Part shown: positions 11,329-20,284 of the stretch, piece after piece
Layout: each line of letters opens with the position of its first letter
Position numbering within the stretch: position 1 is the first letter of the stretch
Assembly (NCBI GenBank): GCA_000727475.1
Contig: KL647308.1
Coordinates: forward strand, 2,321,961-2,385,960
Length of the DNA stretch: 64,000 nt
Source of the DNA: Sarcocystis neurona
Taxonomy: Eukaryota > Apicomplexa > Conoidasida > Eucoccidiorida > Sarcocystidae
Direction: 5' to 3'
The notes under the pieces: model-generated
Database searches by the model: none
Told to the model about the DNA's origin: nothing
Seen by the model: the letters and a program-made list of their open reading frames with translations, nothing else
Program-made: the position numbers and the translations under genes

Positions 11329-11700
11329 CTAACAGCAATAGAAGTAGCAACAGAAGCAGCAGAAGCAGCAGAGCCGCGGCAGGAGTGTCAGGGACTTCCT
11401 GTCATATATTGCGAGATATGACGAAGTCGCAGCACTTCTCGTGAGACACGCAGCAGCGGTGGGGCCCTCTCGAGGGACTGGCGGGAGACTCGGGCGAAGA
11501 GAAAAAACGCCGGTGCATGCGCTGGAAGTACTTGCAGAAGCGGGAGGATTAGCGGGAGTACGGGGGGGAGGCGGAGGATAGGAGTAGGAGGGGTACACCG
11601 GCTGTAGAGTAGCATAGAGGGAGGACATGAGTAGCTGCTGCTGCTGCTGTGGTTGTAGTCTCATCATGTTTGATGAGAGAAGAAGCAACGTACGTGGGTT
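11329..11700 (-). CDS. 3' exon candidate of an unknown Pro/Ser-rich protein
   Basis: The minus-strand frame has normal composition from near 11690: MMRLQP, a short Gln run, then YATLQPVYPSYSYPPPPP, a Pro/Ser/Thr-rich segment and SYLAIYDRKSLTLLPRL. It becomes Cys/Phe-rich (CTG-coded) before the stop at 11329. An acceptor-like CTCTACAG precedes the PVYPSYS segment, and a strong donor-like CAC|GTACGT lies upstream near 11690, so the exon may start at about 11606. Function unknown; the Tyr/Pro-rich stretch may be a short disordered motif. Probably the 3' continuation of the 11876-12292 frame. Confidence 0.4.
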   Translation of the reverse strand, partial: NPRTLLLLSSNMMRLQPQQQQQLLMSSLYATLQPVYPSYSYPPPPPRTPANPPASASTSSACTGVFSLRPSLPPVPREGPTAAACLTRSAATSSYLAIYDRKSLTLLPRLCCFCCFCCYFYCC

Positions 11701-11875
11701 GGAGATGAAGAAGACACGTGTAGATAGTGGGCCTTTTCTCGTCGCGAAGACACGGAGTTCCGAGCACGGACGTCCTGAGACGGACGGAAAAGTGTTGAAG
11801 AGAAGCAGCAGCCTGGAAGGACGCCGAGGCGGTGGTAATCTTCGAAAGACCACGCTGCGTTGCGCGCGGGCTTCA
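11701..11875 (-). CDS. Intermediate coding segment, frame-shifted relative to the upstream exon
   Basis: From about 11910 to 11690 the minus strand reads a normal-looking frame (EEQLVVKPARNAAWSFEDYH, then RLGVLPG) that differs by one position from the Gln-rich frame of 11876-12292. The two overlap through a CAG tract at about 11885-11945, where both are open. Either a small intron, a sequence error or a true frame switch joins them. It ends near a GTACGT donor-like site. Confidence 0.35.
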
Positions 11876-12292
11876 CTACCAACTGTTCTTCTGCTGCTGT
11901 TCCTCCTGCTCCTGCAGTTGCTGCTGCTTCTCCCACTCCTGCTGCCTCTGCTGCGAAGCTGTGTGCGCTTCGCTACGAATACTACTAATATGGTTCTTGT
12001 TGCTGGGGTGCTGCAGCTGCTGGGGCGAATCACCCGCCGCTGCCGCGTGCAGTGCTACTGCTGCTGCGTGTCCTTGCGGCGCAGCCTTGCCGGGCAGCAA
12101 CTGCAGCAGCTGCAGACTGCTTTTTTTCTGTCCTAACTTTTCGTCAAGGACGGCACAGAACTCCACCGGAGGCGCGCCGCGGGAATGTGTAGAAGACACT
12201 ACTTGCTGCGCGCCGGAAGTCGGGCAGCGAAGACGGCGCGCGGGCCCGCAGCACGTCGAAAAGGGAGAAGACGACGAAGAAAGAAGCACCAA
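11876..12292 (-). CDS. Coding exon, Gln-rich C-terminal part, function unknown
   Basis: The frame reads normally from about 12290: SGAQQVVSSTH, RGAPPVEFCAVLDEKLGQKK, a Leu/Gln-rich helix, an Ala/His-rich stretch, SNKNHISSIRSEAHTAS, then Gln/Glu-rich sequence (QQRQQEWEKQQQLQEQEE) ending in a stop at 11876. The sense strand is CAG-rich, as in the other accepted exons. No acceptor could be fixed with confidence. Neighbouring frames at 11701-11875 and 12620-12766 on the same strand suggest one multi-exon gene. Confidence 0.45.
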   Translation of the reverse strand: MVLLSSSSSPFSTCCGPARRLRCPTSGAQQVVSSTHSRGAPPVEFCAVLDEKLGQKKSSLQLLQLLPGKAAPQGHAAAVALHAAAAGDSPQQLQHPSNKNHISSIRSEAHTASQQRQQEWEKQQQLQEQEEQQQKNSW

Positions 12293-12619
12293 AGGGAAGG
12301 ACGAAGGGTCAGGAATGCGCAGTGATTACATCGTTGGCGGCAGCAGGAAGTAACAGACGGCGGGCTGCAGCAGCAGCTGCTGCAGCCGTCGCGCACACCA
12401 GAAGAAAACGCGCCGCAGCCGCACACACACACACACGCAGCAGCGGGTTCGCCATCGACGAAGCGAAGAAGATGAATTAGTAGCGCTGCCGTGTGTGTAC
12501 AGTTGAGACCCCCGAGAAGTTTCTTTGAAGGATTTATTGTGGGGAAACAGGGGAAAAGTAAAAATCGCTGCAGTACTGGCAGTTGTAGACAGCCCCGTGT
12601 CGAGAAGCTACGCAGCCGT
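12293..12619 (-). other. Probable intron between exons of the minus-strand gene
   Basis: The stretch has CAG and CTG on both strands, a (CA)n run at 12421-12436 and no coherent minus-strand frame. A Gly/Arg/Leu frame continues from 12660 to about 12590 and could be coding. Intron ends cannot be set by eye. Confidence 0.3.
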
Positions 12620-12766
12620 TCACCAGCAAGGCGAAGACGGCGTTTCGCTGCGGTGTACGTACACCGCAGAGAGACACACACGTTTCTTCGGCAGGTTCCT
12701 CGAAGAATAGGAACAGGAAAACGAGGAAAACACTGCCATAGTCATACTAGACGGCCACGCGTCCAT
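12620..12766 (-). CDS. Candidate first coding exon, 48 codons, unknown protein
   Basis: From an ATG at 12766 the frame reads MDAWPSSMTMAVF, a Ser/Phe-rich segment, RNLPKKRVC, then LSAVYVHRSE, with a stop at 12620. AVYVHR is encoded by the perfect palindrome at 12648-12669. The exon may donate at GCTG|GTGAAC (about 12625) to exons further left. Upstream lie an acceptor-like CTCTGCAG (about 12797) and the CAG array with the assembly gap, so more 5' sequence may be hidden. Confidence 0.35.
   Translation of the reverse strand: MDAWPSSMTMAVFSSFSCSYSSRNLPKKRVCLSAVYVHRSETPSSPCW
12648..12669. repeat. 22-bp perfect palindrome (AVYVHR element)
   Basis: CTGCGGTGTAC followed exactly by its reverse complement. 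It is the longest perfect copy of an element found at least nine times in this window. Either strand reads Ala-Val-Tyr-Val-His-Arg in one frame. Confidence 0.9.
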
Positions 12767-12844
12767 CGTTGAAGCCTGCCTCGTGTCCGCCGTCTCCTGC
12801 AGAGGAGTGTGTGTGTCCTGCTCGCCGATCGCCAGCCGACGCGC

Positions 12845-13664
12845 ATGCCACCGCAGCAGCAGCAACAGCAGCAGCGGCAGCAGCAGCAACAGCAACAGCG
12901 GCAGCAGCAGCAGCAGCGGCAGCAGCAGCAGCGGCAGCAACAGCAGCGGCAGCAACAGCAGCAACAGCAGCAGCGGCAGCAACAGCAGCAGCANNNNNNN
13001 NNNNNNNNNNNNNNNNNNNNNNNNNNNNNNNNNNNNNNNNNNNNNNNNNNNNNNNNNNNNNNNNNNNNNNNNNNNNNNNNNNNNNNNNNNNNNNNNNNNN
13101 NNNNNNNNNNNNNNNNNNNNNNNNNNNNNNNNNNNNNNNNNNNNNNNNNNNNNNNNNNNNNNNNNNNNNNNNNNNNNNNNNNNNNNNNNNNNNNNNNNNN
13201 NNNNNNNNNNNNNNNNNNNNNNNNNNNNNNNNNNNNNNNNNNNNNNNNNNNNNNNNNNNNNNNNNNNNNNNNNNNNNNNNNNNNNNNNNNNNNNNNNNNN
13301 NNNNNNNNNNNNNNNNNNNNNNNNNNNNNNNNNNNNNNNNNNNNNNNNNNNNNNNNNNNNNNNNNNNNNNNNNNNNNNNNNNNNNNNNNNNNNNNNNNNN
13401 NNNNNNNNNNNNNNNNNNNNNNNNNNNNNNNNNNNNNNNNNNNNNNNNNNNNNNNNNNNNNNNNNNNNNNNNNNNNNNNNNNNNNNNNNNNNNNNNNNNN
13501 NNNNNNNNNNNNNNNNNNNNNNNNNNNNNNNNNNNNNNNNNNNNNNNNNNNNNNNNNNNNNNNNNNNNNNNNNNNNNNNNNNNNNNNNNNNNNNNNNNNN
13601 NNNNNNNNNNNNNNNNNNNNNNNNNNNNNNNNNNNNNNNNNNNNNNNNNNNNNNNNNNNNNNNN

Positions 13665-13696
<32 letters not shown>

Positions 13697-13800
13697 ACGG
13701 CAGCAGCAGCAGCAACGGCAGCAGCAGCAGCAACGGCAGCAGCAGCAGCAACAGCAGCGGCACCGGCAGCGGCAACAGCAGCAGCAGCGGCAGCAGAAAG
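12845..13800. repeat. CAG/CAA/CGG triplet array with assembly gap
   Basis: Both edges (12850-12993 and 13665-13800) are near-pure CAG with scattered CAA and CGG. Positions 12994-13664 are N. All frames through it are open only because triplet arrays lack stops. The sense strand for the minus-strand gene to the left would be CTG, which suggests a non-coding 5' position or intron. Confidence 0.85.
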
Positions 13801-14323
13801 CGGACGCAGCAGTGTGTAGGTGTGTGTGGCTACACAGCGAGGGTTGCTAAGAAGAAAAGTGATACGAAGTGGGCTCGCGATCCAGCCGAGCAGCTAGAAG
13901 GAGCAAGCAACACACGCATGGAGAGCCTTTGACTTTCTTCGTTCTCCTCTTCCGCAGCAGGTTCTGCCGCTTACGTGTCTCTTCCCGCCTTCTTCTTGTC
14001 TTTTTCAAGTGCTCTGTTGCAGATCCCTTTTTCTCCACCGTCTTTTTCTCTCTTCCGTCTCCTGTCTCTCCATACAGATATAAGTACGTCTGGCATTTAT
14101 GTATGTTGTGGACGACGAGTGTACGTCGAAGACGCCTCAAGAAGCAAAGGAGACAGACGACCGGCTGCGTTCACTTCCTCTACCCCTCGCCATGTGCACC
14201 ACATACACAGAGAAATATTGAAAGGTACATGCATATACATGGATGTGTGTATAGAGACATCTGGACATGTAAGGGGGGGAAGGAAAGGCGTGCTGCTTTG
14301 TCTGTGGGAGGCGTCCGCAAAAT
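13801..14323. other. Spacer, no supported gene
   Basis: Mixed GC-neutral sequence, pyrimidine-rich on the plus strand at 13930-14090 and microsatellite-like near 14200-14270. It probably holds the 3' UTR of the minus-strand gene ending at 14324. Several frames are open for about 100 codons, none with start and splice context. Confidence 0.35.
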
Positions 14324-14647
14324 TCACTGCGCGAGGAGACTGAGCCCCGGTATTGCAGCAGCAGCAACAGCAGCTGCTCGACGGGGGATGCGCAGCAAAG
14401 CGGTCACAACCAAATTCCCCTCCATTCTCCCCCCAACATTCCTCAAAACTGTCGTTTGTTCGTTTCCCCTGTCGAAATTCAGCCACTTCCACGTGTGTGT
14501 GCTGCAAGCGACGCCGATGCTGCTCCTGCTGCTCCGCCTGCCGCTCTCCCGCTGCCCATCAAGAAGGCACACGGCGTCGGTCCACAAGTTCTCCCGCTGC
14601 TGCTGCTGCTTCTCCTCCTCCTTCTCTTCTTCTTTGCTCACGCACAT
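14324..14647 (-). CDS. 3' exon or short gene, charged N-terminus, unknown function
   Basis: The minus-strand frame starts with an ATG at 14647 and reads MCVSKEEEKEEEKQQQQREN, then LWTDAVCLLDGQRESGRRSS, then WKWLNFDRGNEQTTVLRNVG, an Ala-rich hydrophobic stretch and a C-terminal LLAQ stop. Composition is clearly protein-like. The ATG could be a real start (107 residues) or an internal Met in a spliced exon; the frame differs by one from the 14772-15122 exon, so an intron between 14648 and about 14800 is likely. No family recognised. Confidence 0.45.
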   Translation of the reverse strand: MCVSKEEEKEEEKQQQQRENLWTDAVCLLDGQRESGRRSSRSSIGVACSTHTWKWLNFDRGNEQTTVLRNVGGRMEGNLVVTALLRIPRRAAAVAAAAIPGLSLLAQ

Positions 14648-14771
14648 TCAGCAAAGGCAGCTGCGGCGCTGGTCTCTCCCGCTGCTGCTGCAGCTCCTGC
14701 TGCTCCGCGACCCCTGCTGCTGCAGTTTATGTGTGTGTCTAGCACTGCTGCTGCTCCCATACGTCTGTGTG

Positions 14772-15122
14772 TCACTGTAGAGCCAACGCGGCGCTGCAGC
14801 AGCTGCTTGCTTCTTCTTCTTCTTCTTTTTGACAGGACGGCATCCTGTGCGCTGCTGCCATTCCTGCATCTGTTTCCCCCGCTGCTGCTGCTGCGGCGTG
14901 TCTGTCGCTCTGTGCCGTTTCTCGGGTCGAACGAGGGGTGTTGTCTTTGCTGCTCCTGCTGCTCTTCGGCCTTCGTGGTGGCAGCTGCCCCGCAGAAGGT
15001 ACCGCTTCTCTGTGGTCCTGCTGCTGCTGCTGCAACGGCTTGAAATGTCTCTTCTTCCCCTCCCCTACCGCGGACAGACGAAGCGCGCGGGACAGTCGCG
15101 TCAACTCATTTGCAGCGAATCT
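14772..15122 (-). CDS. Internal exon of an unknown Gln/Ser-rich protein
   Basis: A good acceptor (TTCTTCACTTGCAG) ends at 15123, and the exon continues in phase 0 with RFAANELTRLSRALRLSAVG, KKRHFKPL plus five Gln, a basic Ser/Arg-rich segment (RRPKSSRSSKDN), an Ala run, and an acidic KEEEEE block before a stop at 14772. The last part may instead be intron, with the protein continuing in the 14324-14647 frame. The sense strand is CAG-rich. Upstream exons to the right of 15190 were not found. Confidence 0.45.
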   Translation of the reverse strand, partial: RFAANELTRLSRALRLSAVGEGKKRHFKPLQQQQQDHREAVPSAGQLPPRRPKSSRSSKDNTPRSTRETAQSDRHAAAAAAGETDAGMAAAHRMPSCQKEEEEEASSCCSAALALQ

Positions 15123-15189
15123 CTGCAAGTGAAGAACATCTCTACCCGCTGTATTCCTACATTCTCCCAACCTTGCGTGCACATACATA

Positions 15190-16080
15190 CATATGTATCT
15201 GCATGCAGGCTTACCTTCTTACTCACGTGGGTTATAACACTCCGTAGATAACAGCGCCTACACCCTCTCTAAAAGGCGTAGTAGATTCACAGAGACGAAA
15301 ATATACATCTACTCACCGAGATATATACAGCGCTGTCTACCGATGTCTCCCTGCACCTCCTATGTTCTATCGATATATATATATATATGTGTGTGCATAT
15401 GTACATACATGCACATATATATCTATGTGGATATGTATGGGGAAAAAAACGTAGAGCTACTCGTGTACATATACGGTAGTGGCTCTGAACCTGGTCATAT
15501 ATATATGTGCGTGCGGCTTAATAGGAGAGATGAAAGTAGACCTATTCACATGCATATATATACGAACGTGTGGATAACTCTGTCTATTGAATATATCTGG
15601 AAATGCATATATATACCTCTCTGTCTGAAACTATTCATAGACACATATGTGTAGACGTACATATATATGCAGGGAAGAAAAGGCAGAGCTCTTCATATAT
15701 TTGTAGACACCACTATCTCCTAGTGAATCTATCTGTGTGATATATATGGACAGGGCCAGAAACGTGGACTCATGAAGGTGCGTGTATACCAGAGTCTCTA
15801 GAGCGTTATATATGTCTGTGGATACATATATGGAATATCTGCATGCATATATATATCTGCATATGCGTATGTGATGTATGTGTGTGTGTGCGTCTCTTCA
15901 GGAAATGAAGACACGTAGACAGAGCAGCTCTCTCTGCATTCATATCCATGTATATATGTTGTGGCAGAAGAAGCGAGAGAAGGACGGAGGAAGTATATAT
16001 ACATATATATATGTGTATATATGTATGTATATATATATGTATGTGTATGTGTTGTGGCAGGGGAAGAGAGGGAAGGCGGA
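15190..16080. repeat. TA/TG microsatellite spacer
   Basis: TATATATG and GTGTGTG tracts with phrases such as ATATATATCTAT at irregular spacing. Translations are Tyr/Ile/Cys/His strings. No gene is supported. Confidence 0.7.
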
Positions 16081-16104
16081 AGAGATCTAGAGGCATGGGC
16101 AGAA

Positions 16105-16158
16105 GAGGAGATGCTGCAGGTTTTTTGTGCAGAGGAGAAGCTGCAGGTTTTTTGTTCT
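16105..16158. repeat. 27-bp tandem duplication
   Basis: Two copies of a 27-bp unit (16105-16131 and 16132-16158), GAGGAGATGCTGCAGG then a T6 run, differing at about three positions. On the minus strand it reads as two KKPAASPL units. Confidence 0.85.
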
Positions 16159-16242
16159 GTCTACTGAGGATGGGATGCACGAGTGTGTGTAACCACCTGC
16201 GTTGCTTTCGCTAGTGAGAAATAGAAGTGGAGCTTCTTGAGA

Positions 16243-16515
16243 ATGCGCCGGCGCAGCGACGCCTTCATCTACGAAGTGTTTTCGTCTGTGCGGCAAGCGG
16301 GACCCTCCCTCTCCTCGCCTCCTTCAGCAGCTGCAGCAGGGTGTGATGGTAACTCGCCTCGCCAGCGACAGCAGCAGGAGCAGCTGCAGCAAAGCTGCAG
16401 CAACGGGAGCAGTCGGAACGGGTGCAGCAGCAACAGCGGCAGTACAGCAGCAGCCGGACAGCAGGAACAGCAGCAGCGGCAACAGGAACGTGGGCAGCAG
16501 CAGCAGCAACGCTAG
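16243..16515 (+). CDS. Candidate N-terminal exon, Gln/Ser-rich protein
   Basis: From an ATG at 16243 the frame reads MRRRSDAFIYEVFSSVRQAG, a Pro/Ser/Ala segment, then Gln-, Ser- and Asn-rich sequence (RQRQQQEQLQQ) to a stop at 16515. The first 25 residues have normal composition, and CAG lies on the sense strand. Further CAG-rich frames in other phases continue to about 16830, including a normal-looking segment (SKFTPEERVGSLLEEICQKL) at about 16807-16875. A multi-exon gene is therefore possible, but no splice pair could be fixed. A minus-strand Ala-rich frame (16265-16804) is the alternative. Confidence 0.35.
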   Translation: MRRRSDAFIYEVFSSVRQAGPSLSSPPSAAAAGCDGNSPRQRQQQEQLQQSCSNGSSRNGCSSNSGSTAAAGQQEQQQRQQERGQQQQQR

Positions 16516-16869
16516 CAGCAGCAACGGCAGCAGCACTAACCGCCGCAGAAATATTCAGAACGACCGCAGCAGGCGTCACAGCAACCTGCGTGATTCGTAG
16601 CATTTGCGGCAGCAGCAGGATCGACGGCAGCAACAACGTTGGCGGGAGCACCGGCAGCAGACGCACTAGCAGCAGCAGAGGCAGCACCAACAACAGAAGT
16701 GGGATTGACAGCCGAAACGGCAAGGCGTCGCGTGGGTGCTGCTCTATTTCTGCGGCGGCCGCTTCATCTGCAGAGAGGCAGCATTTGCAGAGGACAGCAT
16801 TCATTTTCCACCTCGAAGTTCACGCCTGAAGAACGGGTGGGGTCACTTCTTGAAGAAATCTGTCAGAAG

Positions 16870-17066
16870 TTGATACGTACACATCTTCACGTGTACACAC
16901 ATATATGCAGCACATCATCTTCTCAACATATCAGTGCATACGTGTGGGGCCTGAGTCTTGGGAAGGTGCTTGAGAGCTGGTGGAAGAATAACAAGAATGT
17001 ACGTATCTGTGACACACGTGTGCGTCTGTCTTTTACTTTTCCTCGCCTCTTTTTTCTCTCCTCCCG
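16870..17066. other. Spacer, no supported gene
   Basis: Short AT/GC-neutral stretch with ACACAT tracts and a pyrimidine run (17030-17065) leading into the palindrome cluster. Nothing else seen. Confidence 0.3.
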
Positions 17067-17229
17067 GGTGTATGTACACCGCAGCACGGTGTATGTACAC
17101 CGCAGCACGGTGGATGTACACCCCACGGAAAGAAGTCCTCATCTCTGCGTCGCAGAATTTCGTGTGTGGGTCTGCACATAGCGACAGAGCTGCGGTGTAT
17201 GTACACTGCAGTGCGGTGTACATACACCC
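17067..17229. repeat. Cluster of five GGTGTATGTACACC palindromes
   Basis: Copies lie at 17067-17080, 17088-17101, 17109-17122, 17194-17207 and 17213-17229; the first three are at exact 21-bp spacing (GCAGCACGGTG linker). They vary at one or two positions. The plus strand reads VYVHRSTVYVHRSTVDVH. Confidence 0.9.
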
Positions 17230-18777
17230 GAGAAACAGACGTCCTGTTTCCTGCGTTGTCGAACTTGGTGTGTGGACGCACACGTAGACGCATCCCACTT
17301 TCCCTGTCTGCGTCTATATCAACTTGCGCGTAAATTTCCACATGTGAGGGCCCCAGGAGGAAAGAAGCAGCTTCTTCTCTACTTCTGCTTGACGTTTCTC
17401 TGGCGAAGGGGAGACTACACTTGCCAGCTCTTCAGGTACACGTGCTGCAGCTGCGATACAGCAGCGCCTCCGTGGGGCTCTCGCTTTCCCTCTCTGTCTC
17501 GACTCGCTGACGGCGTCCTCTTCTTCAAATTGGTGGGTGTCGGCAAGTCACTCCTGCGCCTATTTTCCGCGTGTAGTTCTCTTTTTCTCTTCTTCAACGA
17601 CAGTCGCTGCTGTTCTACGCATGCAGTTTCCCTTCCTTCTTCCTCTCTGTTTCTGCCCCTCTCTTCTCCTCTGTGTCTCAACAGACTGGCAGCAGGAAAC
17701 GACGGACACTTCTCTACAACTCTCCTAGTCGCAGTCCTTCCTCTGTCACCGGGTCACATATATATATGTATATGTACACGCTTCCATACTTGTATATGAA
17801 CATATTACACGTGTGCTTCTCTCTATACATGTAGAAGTATACACAGATATAGGCGTGTTTCTTCTTTGTCTGTATAGATATATGTGTATATGTATGCAGA
17901 TATAGATGGGTGTTTTCCCATCTGTCTCTATATATATGTGTGTGTGGGCAGATAGAGGCGCGTGTTTCTCCTGCTGTCTCTCCAGGTGGATGTGTGTTCC
18001 TTTTTCCGTCGATGTGCGTTTCTTCTTTTTTCGACGTCTGTTTGTCCTTCTGTCTCTCGAAATGAATGTGTGTGTTTCTTCTCTGTATGTGTGTCTCTCT
18101 CCCTGTGTATGGAGCATAGACGTCTATTGTATATGTGTGCTTCTCGCTCTCGCTATGTGGATATGTTTATACGTGAGAGATTTTCAAGTAAATAGAGGAA
18201 ACGCATTCGTATTTGTAGATGTGTGTACATATCCGTAGACCTCCTCTCTTCGAGAAAGGGCTGGGCAGTCTACACACGTAAAAGCAGTACCGCAGGTACG
18301 ACCCTGTGCCGACCCCACGCAGCCGAATATGCAAATTAACCAGGAACCACAGCTATTCCGTTCACACATATATATATATATGTGTGTCTATACAAATATA
18401 CATATATATCTATATATACGTATGAAACGATGTATACATATGTATATACATAGATATGTGTCTATGTATATATACATATATATATGCTTACATGTATGTA
18501 AATATATATTTGGACGCGTATAATATGTTTGCGGATGTATGCATACCTATATACATATGTGTGTGTGTGTGTACTTGGAATGCTTCTGTCCCATGTGTTT
18601 GTCTATGATTTGTATCTGTGTATGTGACTTTTTCTCTCTTCCTCTCTAAATTCCCTCCATCTATGATTATATATACTGAAATGTAGGGAACTACAGACGG
18701 GAGAGTGTCCACACGTGGAGGGAAGGGCGCGCGGGGTCCGCCTTCTCTGTGTGTCTCTCTGGGACGACCCGGTGCGC
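17230..18777. other. Spacer with pyrimidine-rich and TA-rich stretches
   Basis: About 17380-17740 is pyrimidine-rich on the plus strand; 17750-18130 is microsatellite with TGTGTG and TCTCTC; 18360-18580 is TATATA/CATATATA. Open frames up to 175 codons (17272-17799) are Cys/Ser/Leu/Phe-rich, read off pyrimidine tracts. No supported gene. Confidence 0.45.
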
Positions 18778-18791
18778 GGTGTACGTACACC
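18778..18791. repeat. Dispersed palindrome copy GGTGTACGTACACC
   Basis: Perfect 14-bp core, flanked by GCGC on the left and ACCGCC on the right. Confidence 0.9.
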
Positions 18792-18970
18792 ACCGCCGTC
18801 CGTCCGAGTGTCGGTGTCTGTGTGTGTACACTCGTAGATATCACTGCATCTTTTTATAAAAAGAAAACTCAACGACGAACTCCCCTGCAGGAATTCACTT
18901 GGACGAAATTTGGTCGTTGACCGATTCGCTGCGTCTCTTCTTCTCTCGTCTCTTTTCACTGCTGCGCTGA

Positions 18971-18984
18971 GGTGTACGTACACC
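18971..18984. repeat. Dispersed palindrome copy GGTGTACGTACACC
   Basis: Perfect 14-bp core preceded by CTGA and followed by ACAG, matching the outer arms of the 22-bp version at 12648-12669 in part. Confidence 0.9.
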
Positions 18985-19189
18985 ACAGCCCAGTCGTTCT
19001 TGCTGCCTGCCTGCGGGCGCCGATGTTTAAAGACCCACGCGGACCTTTTTTCACCGCTGCTTCTCCTGGCTTGTCCCTTCGCAGCTGCGCGCCACGATAA
19101 GCGCGAGCGCGCGCGGGTCGCACATTTCCGTTTTCCTCCTGTTTTTCATATAAATAGCGAGACGCAAAGGAAAGGTGATATCAGAGCCA

Positions 19190-19790
19190 ACTAGACAGAA
19201 GTGTGAAACTCTACGGAGACGCGTGAAATCCTGTGTAAATACAGATGTCCACCAAAATGGGAAGTTCTACGAAAGTGTGAAATTCTGTCGAAGCGTAGAA
19301 TTCTACGGAAGTCTAAATTTCTATGGAAGGACAAACTCAATACAAAATTTCAAGGAAGTGTAGAATTCTATGGAGGTGTAAAGTTCAACGGAACGATAGA
19401 CACATATGGGGGGATAGAAGTGTATGAAGGTGTAAACTCCTATGGAAGTACAGAATTCCGTGAGAGTGCAAGATTCTGTGGTTCTGCGGAAATGTAAGGA
19501 TGTGCAGAATTTCACGGAAGTATGAAATTGTATGCAAGAGGAGAAAATTCTATGGAAGGATAAAGTTCCACGGAAGTGTAAAGCTCTACGGAAATGTAAA
19601 ATTAGTATGAAATTCTGTCTAAGATGAAAAGATCTAGTCAAATACAGACATTAAAGTGTATGGAAGTACAGAAGTCTGTTGAAGTGTAATATTCTGCGGA
19701 GGTCTACAGCTCTACACGGAAGTATAAAATTTCATGGAAGTACATATTTTGTGGAAGTCCAGAGTTCCGGAAAGATCTATAATACTCTGA
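19190..19790. repeat. Degenerate 18-bp satellite
   Basis: A unit close to GGAAGTGTAAAATTCTAC recurs with heavy drift for about 600 bp. The period shows best on the minus strand at 19321-19641, where the frame has a six-residue rhythm (FHTSVK, FCTSLH, FYTSLK, FCTSIG). The DNA is AT-richer than its surroundings and lacks triplet repeats. Confidence 0.85.
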
Positions 19791-20280
19791 ACAAGTAGAA
19801 TTTCCTCCCTCCTCTCCGTGTCCGCATGAACGACGGAGACCTCTAGAAGTCGCTGCCAGCGAAGGAGACGCTGCAAATTCTCACACCCATAATAAAGTGT
19901 TGATCTTTCTGTTGATCTACATCTACCACAACGTCCACACCTGCGTCAAAGTTATCCGTAACATGCGTCTTCACGGCCATGGGAGAATACCTGGGCTGCA
20001 GGTCCTGCGCCGACATGTAAGAAGGACGGGGTGTACACGCATGTGGTAGGCACCTGCATATCCGTAATTATCTGCCGATACTGCAATATGAGTGTCGGGC
20101 ATTTTTCTCTGTGCGTGTGTCTGTAATGAGACATTTACAAATTTTCATAATTTTGCGCCGTCACTGCGCCGTCGCTGCCTGCTGCTGACCATCTCGCAGG
20201 TCGTATGGAGTAGCGGACGAACGTCTACGTCAAAAGGAGGACTTGTCAGAGAAGACACACGCGAGCGGGAAAGTGAGAAC
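19791..20280. other. Spacer, no supported gene
   Basis: Non-repetitive sequence between the 18-bp satellite and the triplet-rich 20.3 kb region. No start codon with coding-like sequence behind it was found. Confidence 0.35.
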
Positions 20281-20284
20281 TTCC

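Noticed and set aside
12747..13932. Open frames of 336-387 codons across the first gap
   Set aside because: Most of their length is N; the rest is CAG array open in all frames.
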